A DNA stretch of 64,000 nucleotides from NCBI GenBank assembly GCA_026874595.1, contig CM049314.1:35505229-35569228 (forward strand), in the 5' to 3' direction. How positions within the stretch are numbered: position 1 is the stretch's first letter; each line of letters begins with the position of its first letter. Both the position numbers and the translations under genes were made by a program. Shown piece after piece: positions 33,830-43,010 of the stretch. Origin of the DNA: Sipunculus nudus (taxonomy: Eukaryota > Annelida > Sipuncula > Golfingiida > Sipunculidae). Below the pieces are notes generated by a model that saw nothing but the letters and a program-made list of their open reading frames with translations, ran no database searches and was not told the DNA's origin.

Positions 33830-36800
33830 TTATGCTCCACATATCTGCTGTTTATTATTATGGATCCTCGGCCACCCGGAGATATGTGCAAACCGGTGTT
33901 AAAGATGATCTAATTTATCTGGAAACAACCTAAGACATACTTAAAATAATCGGAATGTCTTAAAATTTTTAGATTTGCTATATAGAAATGACGCCTTCGT
34001 TGTTGGTCTTATAATTTTATTACAGAAACTCGATATATCACATATAACAATATATATAACAATAATGTCATCTTAGTACATACATACATTTTCAGGCATT
34101 TTTATCATATATTTATCACCTTCTAAGATTTCTTCAGTTAAAATTGCGGAAAAGTTAACAAATGATTCTCTATTAAAACTTCGCATGAAATAAATCTATG
34201 AAACAAAATGTTAACCATTATTATTAATTGATGGTTTGTGAGTAATATCTCTCTGAAGATGGTGTAAGAGAGACTAAAATAGACTTAATGGGAAGATCGT
34301 GCTGGCCGGCCCTGCTTCGGGGGTTGGACCCAACAATGGGATAGATTACGCACCCAGGGCTCGCAAGTGCAGTGGTCACCGGGCCTGGTTACCGCCAGGA
34401 AAAAAATCAGAAGAAGCGTGCGATAATGCCGTGTCACATAATCCGCAAGCGGAATGGAATTCTGCAGATGTTAATATTAAAATATATAAAATGGTGGCGA
34501 TTACCTCCGACAAAAAATCGTTAATAAAAGAGTAATTGTAAATGCCAAAAGTTAAGTTTGCAAATGTCAAACTGGAAAGGAGGCATAACAATCCAGTAAA
34601 ATGTCCATCTGGCTCGTACTAATTAAAAGTCAAGAAACAGGGCACAGATATCAAAATAAGCAGTTTTTATTCTCATTCTCTAAAGGTCGGTTCTATGCTT
34701 CATTTGTTTATCGACTGGCAATTGAAGAATGTGTTGGTCCTCCCAGGGCACGCTTGTGGTTTTGTATTCACTGATGTGTGATCGGCAAATAAGTTAAATA
34801 TTTCTGTTTCTTAATGGAGAATCACATTTATAAAAATACATAAATGAGACAAGGTGGGTATAAAAATGATCTAGGGTAAAATAACCCTCTGAACACTTGA
34901 ATATCTGCATACGAGTGTTTAGTATCAGAGGAAGAACAGATGAGGCCTAAGGCCAAAAATAATTATGGGACTGTTACAACTGATTATGTAAAACCAACTG
35001 ATAAAGTAATAAATAAATGACCGATAACTTATCACTAACAAATAATGTAATGCGAAGTCAAACGATAATGTAACAGATTTTACTAGCCGTTAACGTAAAC
35101 CAGAATTAATTGGTAAAATAAAAACATTTCAGTGAACCTGACCAAACCAAATTGGACCTCCCGCATGCTTCTTGGACAATACATGCATTTTTTTTGCTCA
35201 GTTGACCATAGGTCATCAGAGCATTAGTGATCACCCCTTGTCCGTCCAAGTACAAATCGGTCTCTTTCGCGTCGAACTTTTCATGTCTTGTATTATGGTT
35301 ATATAGCACAACTTAGGACATCAAAAGTTCAGAACATTCATAATGATAAATTCAAACAAGTTGGGGATCCAGAAATTTCAGAAATTAGGCTGGAGGGGGG
35401 GGGGGGGGGTCAAACTGGGTATGATTAAAATTAAAGTTCTTAAATTGCGCATTTAAGTTTTTGTTTTGTATATATATATATGTCGCGCGCCATCTTCCGA
35501 TCTTAAGAAGAACCGGTCCAATATGCGATCATGATCTGCCGATGCATTCCTACAGCTTTGAATTAAAAGAAAATATTAAATAAATATGAGTTTATCATCT
35601 ACGAGTATTATAATTTGTATATTTTATGGTATTATGTGTTGAAAGTAGCTAATGGGTGGAAAGGTATATACCTGCAAAGGTTCTATACCTTGTACAATGA
35701 TTTTTATTATTATTTTTTAAATAGATTTAAATAAATTTAAATACGTGTATATTTTTTTTTGTATTTTTGTCTTATTTTATAAATAACAGATGTGTATAAA
35801 ATAATACCAATATCATCAAATGAACATAGGGAGATGGGCATGTGCAAAGTTGATATTGTTGATTGGTAATTTGGCCTGACCCATCTTAAAATGGGTCTGA
35901 ACCAATAACTGACGTGAAAAATATTATTAATTTCTGTCAATTACATCGGGATATGGACCTGTTCCAGGTTGACATTGTTGATCCGTTGTTTGGTCTGACT
36001 GCTAATAAACAAAGAGATAGAAAAGAATAATTTGATAATCTCAAAATGCTAAAAGTATAAAAAGAAGTCTGCAAAAAAATGAATAAATGAGGAATAGATA
36101 ACATATATCAGAAACATGGCAAAAAGTCTAATCTCTCTTATTCAAGTATCGCTTTGTTAACCTGACATCGAGTGTATATCTAAGAGGTGGAGCATGGTGG
36201 TGTTAAATACACAGAACGAGACACAGATAACTGTTGTTCTGGTTCCTGCGTCCACTTTTTTGTATGCTAGATGTTGCATGCTAGATATAGGGGAGCAGGG
36301 AACCAGCCTAGTGATCATTTGTAAGATCGGGAGGTAACGCGAAAAGATCTTGAGGGAACGCGAAAAGATCGCGAGGGAACGCGAAAAAGATCTTGAGGGA
36401 ACGCGAAAAGATCGCGAGGGAACGCGATATTATCGCGAGGGAACGCGAAAAGATCGCGAGGGAACGCGATATTATCGCGAGGGAACCGAAAAGATCGCGA
36501 GGGAACGCGAAAAGATCGCGAGGGAACGCGAAATTATCGCGAGGGAACGCGAAAAGATCGCGAGGGAACGCGATAAAAACCCAGAGAAAAAAATATCACG
36601 TATGTCACTTTAGGGGCTCCATAGTATATAGTATAAAACCTAAATATTTATATCGTTTAATGACCTCGTAGTACTAACAGGTGAAAGTTTGTGAAAAGTG
36701 ACAAAAGTAATATTGTAATAACTGACCAGTATCCTTTGACACACTTTCTACCCGATCAATGATGTCCCAGGTTTTCTCACATGCCCACTTTTGCCAGGGT

Positions 36801-39800
36801 GGATTGCTGGGGATGCCACGCCCGGTTGGGTCCTCCGACGCCCATGCGACGCGACTGCCCTCTGGTGGCGTTTCCATGCCCTTCTTTATTTTTCCACTCA
36901 ACCATCCTCTGCCAATATATTGTAAACTGGATTTCGTATTTATTTCTAAACTAACGGTACAACCTTAATTCCGGGATGCGACTTCCGGTTTTTATTTGTT
37001 TCGAATTTTTGCGATTTCAGGGTTTGATATAGTCGCGGAAAACGACGAGAAAGCAAATACTCCGAGGACAGTCTCAGGATGCGAGTCTATCTGCGGGGAC
37101 AGTTTGGTGGTTACAAGACCTGTGTAGCCAACGTAGAAGCCTAAGGAACGCTTACGAGATGACCGTACCCTCATCCGTAGTTTCTATTGAGATACAATCC
37201 AGGCTTATTAATTGCTTACATATGCCAGCCATTCAGTCGATTGTTAAGGGAATCGCCTTACGAAAACAATGAATGACTGATGTATGGCTTACTTCATTTT
37301 GGGTCTGGTCAAGTCATTCCAGGCTCGGTATATGGTAGTTATTTTGTAGAATCGATGTAATTATTGACTGACTATCAGAAACGAATTAATAAACTATAGG
37401 TAAACCGAAACTTTAGTACATTACAAGTAGAACAGAAAGCAACTAACATCTCATGGTTTAGTCAAGAAATATAATATACGTGATATTAACCTTACCCCTT
37501 TAGTGGACTCCAGGCTATTATCCCAATTCCCTCACTCTCACAGACATCTGTAAGTTCTAATTCAACACCGCGTACCATCAGGTTGTATTGTGCCTTTTAA
37601 GGAGAACAACAGTAAAATTTTATTTGTAGAATATATGTCAGTACAGGCTTACTCTTTATGTATTTAAACGAACTATAGGTAATTCCAATGAACGTTATAT
37701 GTTAACATATTAGCGAGATTCCCAAGTTTGGACGCAATTTTTTTTATTTTATCTTTTAAAAATATTAGAAATTGTGTACAACAACTATGGTGGAATTTGA
37801 TAGCAAACAGCTGTCATATTCGGTTTCATTTTGGAGAAGTCTGTGTATCGGTGAGACCGTGCAGAAAATAGGCCTTGAACGTATTTTTGCCACATCTAAT
37901 TTTTAATGCATTACATTTATTACAGAAAACAGCATAATATTCTAACATAATATTTAGTAATCTAAGACTTCACAAGTTGAAAGACTCGCCGAAACAACTT
38001 AGAAAAAAGTTAAGACGTCATGCCAGAGATCAAATTTCCCATCAGCTGATAAGCTGTGCAAATATAGTTACCACATACAAGGAAGAGTGATCCAAGCTTA
38101 TGTTTTGTTCAGAATAAATCTCAGTGAGTAAAGTCAACTTCAGCAGAGTAATTCGTGAACAACAGAGTAACGGTTTGTTTTAAATTAATATTTATATGTT
38201 GTCACCTTGCTTTAACAGTTGTGTTTTTTTATGGTTTCATGAGAAGTCCCTATATATATAAATGTAAAGGCAGGCCTCTTTGACGACGGAATGACTTGGT
38301 CTAATAACTCGCAGTAAACGAGTAAACGCGGTTCATGTGCCTGTGTTGGTAAACATAGTTAATTCCGATATCTTTTAATTAACAATAATCCCCTGGACCT
38401 TTTTATACAAAATAAGAAAGCGCCAATCTCATGTTGCCCTTGGCGTCTGCTTTGTTTATATCTACGTATTTATAACGTGTAGTGGTCGGACAAAACGGAA
38501 GCCGTCGGTAACTCAAAGACATCCAACAAGGACGTCTGGGTGCAAACCAAATTCTAATCACCAACACCTAGAAACCTCTCAACATCCGCTCAATATATGT
38601 TCAGTCAACCACCTCAGGTTATATATTTTTTCTATCTGCCAACATCGGCACAGGAATTTCCTCTCAGTTCACTCTTGCAGTAGTAGCGCCACCGTGTATC
38701 TGTGTTAGACACTAAACCATGGGTTGCAAGTTCCATTAACATCAAACAACCTGGTCCCTGCTTCACTCGTCTAATGTCTTTTGTCATTAAGGCCCTCCTT
38801 TGTCATTGAGGCACTGGTACATGTATAACTGTTAAGGTCTATTGTCCACTTATTATACAATTTTCTGAATACCTGAAGGGTTGTGATGGGAGCCAGTCTA
38901 CGCTCACGTGACACAGCCGCCATTTTTTGCAGCTGCCACCCTTTGACATTGCTGGCCCCTATGTAGTGGACTTTTCCCATACTGACCAGGTCATTGAGTG
39001 CAGTCATAGTCTCTTCAATAGGGGTACCTCTGTCCCACCCATGTATCTGGAATAACATGCGTGGAATATATGTATATTCCAAATTAGGATAGTCTTAAAA
39101 GATGGAGCAACGATATCGTGAAACATATGTACATTTTTTCTTCAATAAATCTAGAAAGCTTCATAACATAGGGTCAAACACCTATTAAATTTGCTTACTC
39201 CAGGCAGGGCTGCGGTATCAAATGAATTCATGAATGTAGCTTTTTCAAAGAATAAAAACTTCACGAAGAACTTGCCATAGTAGAATGAGAAATTACTTGT
39301 TATTAATCAATTGGGTTTCTAGTGAATTGCTTAAATAAACTATACGAGAAAACCATTATGGTTAAATCCTAAAAAGCCAAAGATAACATTTTCTAAAGGA
39401 AAAACTATAAATCCCAATGATATTTTAATTGTTCGCTGTCAGTGATATATTTCAAACTATTTCTATTTGTGCTCACAGCTGCGTATTTCTGGTAAACAGT
39501 CACCCTAAATCAGGAAAACTAGTTTGAGTTTGAATAAAAATGCTAAAATGACGTTTGCGGGATTATTATATTTACTTATTATATTGACGACCCCCCTCCC
39601 AGTTGTGTCAAGTGAATGTGATAAACAGGGAACTTCTATGGGGTGGCCTCGAAATGAGGCGAAGTGCAAAATGCCGAAGGGATGTACAATAAAAAAGGGA
39701 TACCCAGTATTGACTTCATGGACTTTGGATTGTTTCGACGTTGTTTTCTGCCTTGAAATAACATGTAGATTGATCTATTTCCGATAAAAGGGGATCGCAG

Positions 39801-40224
39801 TTCCCTTACATCAGCCCCAGTCCCTAAATACAAAGTAATCGGAGACTGCGCTATCATTGTCTGTACACTTGCCTGGTAGAGATCTATATGATCCGTGCCT
39901 AGTCGACTAAGGCTGCCGTCAATAGCATCCATGATGTGTTTCCTGCTGAGCCCTGTATTGTTAGGGTCACCTGGTGGTCCGAAGCGACACTTTGTAGCTA
40001 TGATAACCTTTTGCCGACCGTGCCTGTTGATAAATGCAATATGTACCGTTGTGTGTTTTTAACAGTAATTGTATATTAAAATATAGCAAAGGTCACATGA
40101 CGTTTAGGTATCGAACAGATTTGTGTAATTTAAATACATAAAACCTACAGCCTAACGACCGCATATTTAACATATTGTTGTAAATCTTAAACATCCCTGG
40201 TATAATGACTATTGGTCCTATATA

Positions 40225-40262
<38 letters not shown>

Positions 40263-40309
40263 CTGCCCAAAATATGTTGTCATACCTAAAGCTCGTTTCG
40301 ACACACACA

Positions 40310-40361
<52 letters not shown>

Positions 40362-40887
40362 TAAAACCCCTCTATAGCAGACAGTCACGGGACCGGACGA
40401 TTTGCCCGTTATAACGGGTTGTTCACCAAAGAGGGACTGCGGCCCGAGGCCTGTAGTGTTCACGTCCGAGCCCAAGTTTGGACTAAAACAACCTTGGAAG
40501 CCTGTATTTTGTATATCATATTTGAGTTGTGTTTTTATTATCTATTTTAAAATGTGGCTATCATTAGTAACTGGAATATTACCGCCATTACTTGTGAGAA
40601 AATAATGTTCTAACATTGATTGACATCAGCGTGCTTTACATTGGCGTTTCAACGTATTTTTGCACTGGGGCCGTAGAATTCTTAACTTCTCACTCGTTCG
40701 CTGATAAGAAAAAAACAATCACACATGGAAAAAATTAATTTCTGACATTTCTGGGGGGGGGGGGGGGGGTAAGGGGCGCTTGGGTTTCCGTTGGCGGAGG
40801 TGATTTAATCCGTTTGATGGACAAAAAGTGTCCGTTGTCCTGAATAAGGGGATGTCCGCCCAAGTGGGGTGTCCGCAGCTTGGGGTT

Positions 40888-40942
<55 letters not shown>

Positions 40943-41588
40943 TGCGCATATGTTTATTTTCTTCTATTTTTTGTAATCTAAGGACTATAATGTCATTTTA
41001 CGATTACTCAATACAATTGATGATAACGATTATCTAATGTCATATGTATATAAATTGGACAATCGTATTCAGTAATCGTTATCGATTTAATTTATTTCTA
41101 AATATACATTCGTAGGACAACACATTCATCTTAGAAACAACATATTAAAAGGTAAAATCTCTTACCTGGCAGCCCAGGACCCTATGATGCTTTCCGATTG
41201 GCCTTTTGTGTAAATATCTGCCGTATCAATGAAATTCCCGCCCATTTCTGCGAATCTGTCCAGTAACCGGTACGACTCCTCTTCATCCGGGCAACCAGGA
41301 CGTTGTTGCTACAATATATTCAACCATCTAGTAAGAGTACACGCTGCTTAAATACCAGTTTGTAAATAATTGATTCAATTGGGACAGGGGCACATGTTCC
41401 CTTTAATATTTTATGGGTCTGACAGCGTGCCTTTTGTCTTTACTCACTTTAAAAGTTATAAAAAAATATAATTTATTTATAATATAAAGTTTTAATATAT
41501 ATAGTAATAACCGTTCAGTTATGCATTTCATATTGAGAATATTTTTTTTTAAATTTTGTATGTGTCAATTGTTTCATTATATATATGC

Positions 41589-41670
<82 letters not shown>

Positions 41671-41922
41671 CACCAACTGTGTTCAAAATGTATCAGAGAA
41701 CAAAATCCAATAAAAAACACTAAATAATTTGTTTATTGTAACGAATGTCCCGTATTCAAACGAATAACAAGAGCAACATTAAAACGGAAAGTGAGAAAAA
41801 GATCATACCCTCTGTGATAACTGTGATGTATCCTTACTGAACAAGTTGCCACCAAAACACATATTGGAAACCTTGATGCCAGAGCTTCCTAGGTAATTGT
41901 ATTGAACCCGTGTTACCGCCAT
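26312..41922 (-). CDS. Aldo-keto reductase (NADPH-dependent oxidoreductase), complete, seven exons
   Basis: Seven exons on the minus strand join in phase into 360 codons, from ATG at 41922 to TGA at 26312. The protein follows the AKR TIM barrel: '[16 protein letters not shown]', '[20 protein letters not shown]', '[10 protein letters not shown]', '[15 protein letters not shown]', '[10 protein letters not shown]', '[14 protein letters not shown]', '[11 protein letters not shown]' and '[17 protein letters not shown]'. The catalytic tetrad is visible as D66, Y71, K97 and H138. The closest look is to bacterial-type YajO/YghZ and Kv-beta-like reductases rather than AKR1. The substrate is unknown; such enzymes reduce aldehydes or ketones in the cytosol. 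Intron 3 uses a GC donor. The last intron (26533-36726) carries a LINE and a foldback-like element but leaves the exons intact. Confidence 0.93.
26762..30418 (-). CDS. LINE ORF2: endonuclease - reverse transcriptase - zf-RVT, intact
   Basis: 1218 codons without interruption. The N-terminal ~230 residues are an APE-like endonuclease ('[20 protein letters not shown]', 'IFLAGDMN'-type motif as 'VILAGDMNT', 'TKSDHSFV' near the end). The reverse transcriptase has '[11 protein letters not shown]', '[12 protein letters not shown]', '[16 protein letters not shown]', '[13 protein letters not shown]' and the catalytic 'YADD' at about residue 697. The C terminus (about 1060-1150) has a zf-RVT-type block with '[18 protein letters not shown]'. 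It follows the ORF1 stop by 27 bases. The arrangement fits the L1/Tx1 group. Confidence 0.95.
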   Translation of the reverse strand: MKVGSLNVRGLRKKMKRTGLWLTIKKMKIDICFIQEAYVTQEDAKIWANEWDGTLFFSPYNNCSRGLIICVSKKLHVEGMVQIQISEYNSRIQLIKFKSDGSKYACFNIYAPNSDKEKIIFFNRLKHVVQSLTFSDEIVILAGDMNTVMEESIDNIYGGKCNEKVIKSFNNCINSCALDDIYRSINKDQKEFTWFRRNPLAARRLDYIFIGKGLLNLCKSCEIEPYTKSDHSFVTASIKHHLDRGPGYWKLNNSLFKNKNFIELINKLLDKTISGSNKGLNPQIVWEVCKNRVKCAALDYGRCIASSTKVEMLVYKERLKELEKEFVNNRGKNIGEKYCELKMKYDILCDVNLKGAQIRSKLKWIEAGEKNTSYFLGLERVRGSMKCISVTKKKNGHICDDIDEIMNELYNYYSELYTKHGEFVKEKYDTFMENIVIPQLSDDDQMICDGEVTVEECTEVLKSMNPNASPGIDGLGPKFYQTFWSKIQNIVVDSLNYALKVGRLSATQRKGIIILLPKGDKLTRNKDNFRPITLTCTDYKLVAGVLAKRLQRIIIKLISTDQTGYIKGRGIFQNTRLIEDIIWYTQQNKIPGILLALDYSKAFDSLNRDFMLQCLESYNLWHNYLQWIRLLYKDTQSCVSNAGWLSKLFSLESGIKQGCPLSALLFILSVEIFSCKLKQDFTISGVKVGETQVKLTQYADDLTVFCGDEMSVLKVFKYATEFEQFTGLRLNMKKTCGMWLGKWKDRRDSLASLNMIPPGENVKILGVRYANDRSAAEVESNWEIRIKNIEKTVKSWSKRNLSIHGRVILSKSLLASQIVHLLMVLHPPEHFCKRVNGMIYKFIWQGTGKGKEKVKRLVMQQGYRYGGINVPVVENIQKNIYIKWLKRFMKCYDDNWFLIGKMLLEYFGKNMVVAYSNTNFANFTPKDYIKKMPMFYLNFLKTVLDSKDVNNELAENQMIWNNVNVKYKGNTLFFCNWLKKGIVHVSDVLNHNGCIKSYDQLKEKVKGGAGFIFQYNAMRSALYNKNIKCNGESDIFKIKGHDIQKMDNRCINSVLLTYVKPAAQCFWEKKFNQKFIWDKIWENVYKCTTESRIRSLQWKILHNIYPTGILLHKMGKRDSEQCIFCKFKKDNIEHFFVNCDIVLALWNEVRKKCNAFYGKRVDLSDISILFGHDLSAVGHLKYANHLILIGKLCISKFKYGNYPNLFLLFEKECEYRLM
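30446..31342 (-). CDS. LINE ORF1, C-terminal part, with two CCHC zinc knuckles
   Basis: 298 codons from an internal Met, open for only five more codons upstream before TAA at 31358-31360, where the inversion junction must lie nearby. Residues 114-127 ([14 protein letters not shown]) and 143-156 ([14 protein letters not shown]) are perfect CX2CX4HX4C knuckles. An acidic region and a basic Lys-rich tail follow. ORF1 proteins of this group bind the element RNA. The N-terminal part is found inverted at 31605-31851, so the native protein would be longer. Confidence 0.85.
   Translation of the reverse strand: MTEFHETGWTRKTVRVSVHGIPMHVSDDEVEQWLDKYMVRDTPVQPAMAKKGLKESKFAYLFSGNRFCYATEIKQAIPRYTTFMMVDPLDLGAANPKLLQANIVVYHDNQPVNCSHCRNLDHNVADCDIKAGRRRMAQEKKKCYSCGAMDHLARSCPSQREQAVESQEEDEPEDAYTDAEAGSEDDMSNITLIAAEPDDHPVIAESDGEADKQTDSQVKKDKRKPKNAASKKKTGLPRNTVASDNPGKAPVRQQVMMQRDKRLAQSPPGEAQLDKRSNIGPLTNWLIKDNTTPKAGGT
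31605..31851 (+). CDS. LINE ORF1 N-terminal fragment, inverted
   Basis: An ATG-started frame '[20 protein letters not shown]' reads on to '[20 protein letters not shown]' and stays open up to the target-site duplication at 31852; after that it runs into unrelated sequence. Its position and direction are what a twin-primed insertion predicts for the 5' end of the same element. I infer it is ORF1's N terminus from position and composition; no second copy is available here to compare. Confidence 0.7.
32703..33150 (+). repeat. 21-bp tandem repeat, left arm, about 21 units
   Basis: The unit is GCGATCTTTTCGCG + TTCCCTC, with variant GCGATAATATCGCG, which is itself a perfect palindrome. Because 21 is divisible by three, all frames stay open and translate as heptads (REREKIA on the minus strand). 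These open frames are not evidence for a gene. Confidence 0.95.
33322..33600 (+). pseudogene. Reverse-transcriptase remnant (non-LTR, CR1/L2/Rex-like)
   Basis: '[20 protein letters not shown]' is read in frame, followed by '[10 protein letters not shown]', a stop, then 'NLLLNDEK', and in another frame '[11 protein letters not shown]'. The order YADD - 'LxxWC..NLxLNxxKT' - 'DFRK' is typical of CR1/L2/Rex-type reverse transcriptases. At least one stop and one frameshift show it is dead. It starts at the inner edge of the left foldback arm. Confidence 0.7.
34290..34520 (+). repeat. SINE (copy 3), inside the foldback element
   Basis: The body 'ccctgcttcgggggttggac...gggatagattacgcacccag' leads to 'gccgtgtcacataatccgcaagc' and the shared tail GGAATGGAATTCTGCAGATG (34451-34470), then 'atggtggcgattacctccgacaaaaa', matching copy 1. 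Confidence 0.65.
36335..36575 (-). repeat. 21-bp tandem repeat, right arm, about 11 units
   Basis: Reverse complement of the left-arm unit (GCGAAAAGATCGCGAGGGAAC), with the same ATATTATCGC variant units. The copy number is about half that of the left arm. Confidence 0.95.
36727..36908 (-). CDS. Aldo-keto reductase exon 6
   Basis: Acceptor 'tattggcag', donor 'ACTG|gtcagt', phase 2 in and phase 1 out. It encodes '[19 protein letters not shown]', a loop, and '[18 protein letters not shown]', the helix before the final strand. Confidence 0.9.
37496..37593 (-). CDS. Aldo-keto reductase exon 5
   Basis: Acceptor 'cttaaaag', donor 'AAGGG|gtaagg', phase 0 in and phase 2 out. It encodes '[20 protein letters not shown]' and '[13 protein letters not shown]', matching the family 'QxxYNLLxR...GxGxxxWSPLxGG' segment. 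Confidence 0.94.
38873..39046 (-). CDS. Aldo-keto reductase exon 4 (catalytic His)
   Basis: Acceptor 'tgttattccag', donor 'CTTCAG|gtattc', phase 0 both sides, 58 codons. It begins '[20 protein letters not shown]' (H138) and contains '[19 protein letters not shown]', both AKR hallmarks. Confidence 0.94.
39873..40023 (-). CDS. Aldo-keto reductase exon 3 (catalytic Lys)
   Basis: Acceptor 'ctgtcaacag' style 'tcaacag', phase 2 in and phase 0 out. It encodes '[18 protein letters not shown]' with K97 and ends '[10 protein letters not shown]'. The donor is 'CAG|GCAAGT', a GC donor with otherwise perfect consensus; using it joins directly to the next exon's 'IHGWD'. Confidence 0.92.
40359..40892. mobile_element. 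MITE-like element inserted in a (TA)n tract
   Basis: The left end 'CAGTAAAACCCCTCTATAGC' and the right end 'GCTTGGGGTTTCACTA' are inverted. Both are directly bordered by (TA)n (40313-40358 and 40893-40939). Internal 'gtccgccc', 'gtgtccg' and a poly-G tract (about 40752-40769) are present, with no ORF. It shares ends with the 15098-16047 block. Confidence 0.55.
41166..41308 (-). CDS. Aldo-keto reductase exon 2 (catalytic Asp and Tyr)
   Basis: Acceptor 'atattgtag', donor 'GCCAG|gtaaga', phase 0 in and phase 2 out. It contains '[17 protein letters not shown]' with the predicted catalytic D66 and Y71. Confidence 0.93.
41809..41922 (-). CDS. Aldo-keto reductase exon 1 (start)
   Basis: ATG at 41920-41922, 38 codons, donor 'AGG|gtatga', phase 0. 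It encodes '[20 protein letters not shown]' and '[18 protein letters not shown]', the N-terminal strand and the first cofactor-side loop. Confidence 0.9.
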
Positions 41923-42949
41923 TCTGTAACTGCAGCAGCTTAAATGTAAGTAAAATATGATGACTCAGACGATATATAGTTTAGGTCACATGGCCCTATC
42001 CATTCACATAATCCGGCGTCAGAAACCGGTAAATCTGAAATGGGGTAATGAAGGGTTTGACTTGCTCTTGCATCATGCCAAGTTGCATTAAAACACCCCA
42101 TTGTTTGAATTTTATGTATGTGTAACAAAATCTGAAAAAATAAATTAAACAGCATCAATCAAATACATTTTAAGGTGTATCCAAACAAGAACATGGTCCC
42201 CAAATACTTTTTTTTTAACTACGTTGAAGGCTTCACGGCAAAACCCAGTTTTCTGGCCTTGTTTGTTTGTTCGCCAGAGCCCTAACATTATAGATAATAA
42301 AGGAAATACTTGAATAATCACTACTTGGACGATTCTGTTTTGATTTGTCGCTTTTTATGTTGTTTCACACGCACGCACACTTAAATAAATAGTCAGCTAA
42401 CAGAAAATAATTTGTTATCAACTTTTCAGAGGTAAGCGATTTTGTTCGGCGATAATACGAGATGAAAAAAAAAACTCAAACAGAGGAATGAAAACAGGCC
42501 AGATTCAACTCTGCATCTATAGCAACACCGATATTTCCAAAGGTTCTACCTAATCCTTTTCAAGGCTGAGTTTTTGCTTCTGCATTTATGCGTATTCCTG
42601 CTATTGCACGATAAGAGACCTTTACCACTTCATTAGCGACATCTGTTGGCTAAAAATGATCTGTCTGGTTAGGTATTACTAAAAAATATGAATATAAAAT
42701 AATCTTGTCTGATCCGAAGAGTTGGGGTTCCGGTCAGTGTCTGTAGCATGTATCTGCTTTCATTTAAAAAATCCAAAATGCTGGTTTACGGACGGACCCC
42801 AACCCTTCAGCGTACCGTTAAGTGCAGTGCGATGCACGCTCTTGAAAAAGATCTATTGACACAAGGACCAAACAACAGACATTATATTAAGCTTCTGTGG
42901 CCCAGGCGCAGAACACAGGAGTAAAATCCGGGAGTTCGTGAGTTCCAAA

Positions 42950-43010
<61 letters not shown>

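Larger units (their letters stand above)
32659..36621. mobile_element. Foldback-like element with long inverted arms of 21-bp tandem repeats
   Basis: The outer ends TGGAGCCCCTAAAGTGACAT and its complement are inverted, with TA on both sides (32657-32658, 36622-36623). Each arm then carries 21-bp tandem repeats and a unique inner segment ('ggttccctgctcc...tatatct', 'ggacgc(g/a)ggaaccag', 'aga(t)tag') matching to about 33327 on the left and 36128 on the right. The arms are about 670 and 490 bp and differ mainly in repeat number. The 2.8-kb interior contains a reverse-transcriptase remnant and a SINE but no transposase. It lies in the last intron of the aldo-keto reductase gene. Two independent inverted insertions are a weaker alternative. 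Confidence 0.8.
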
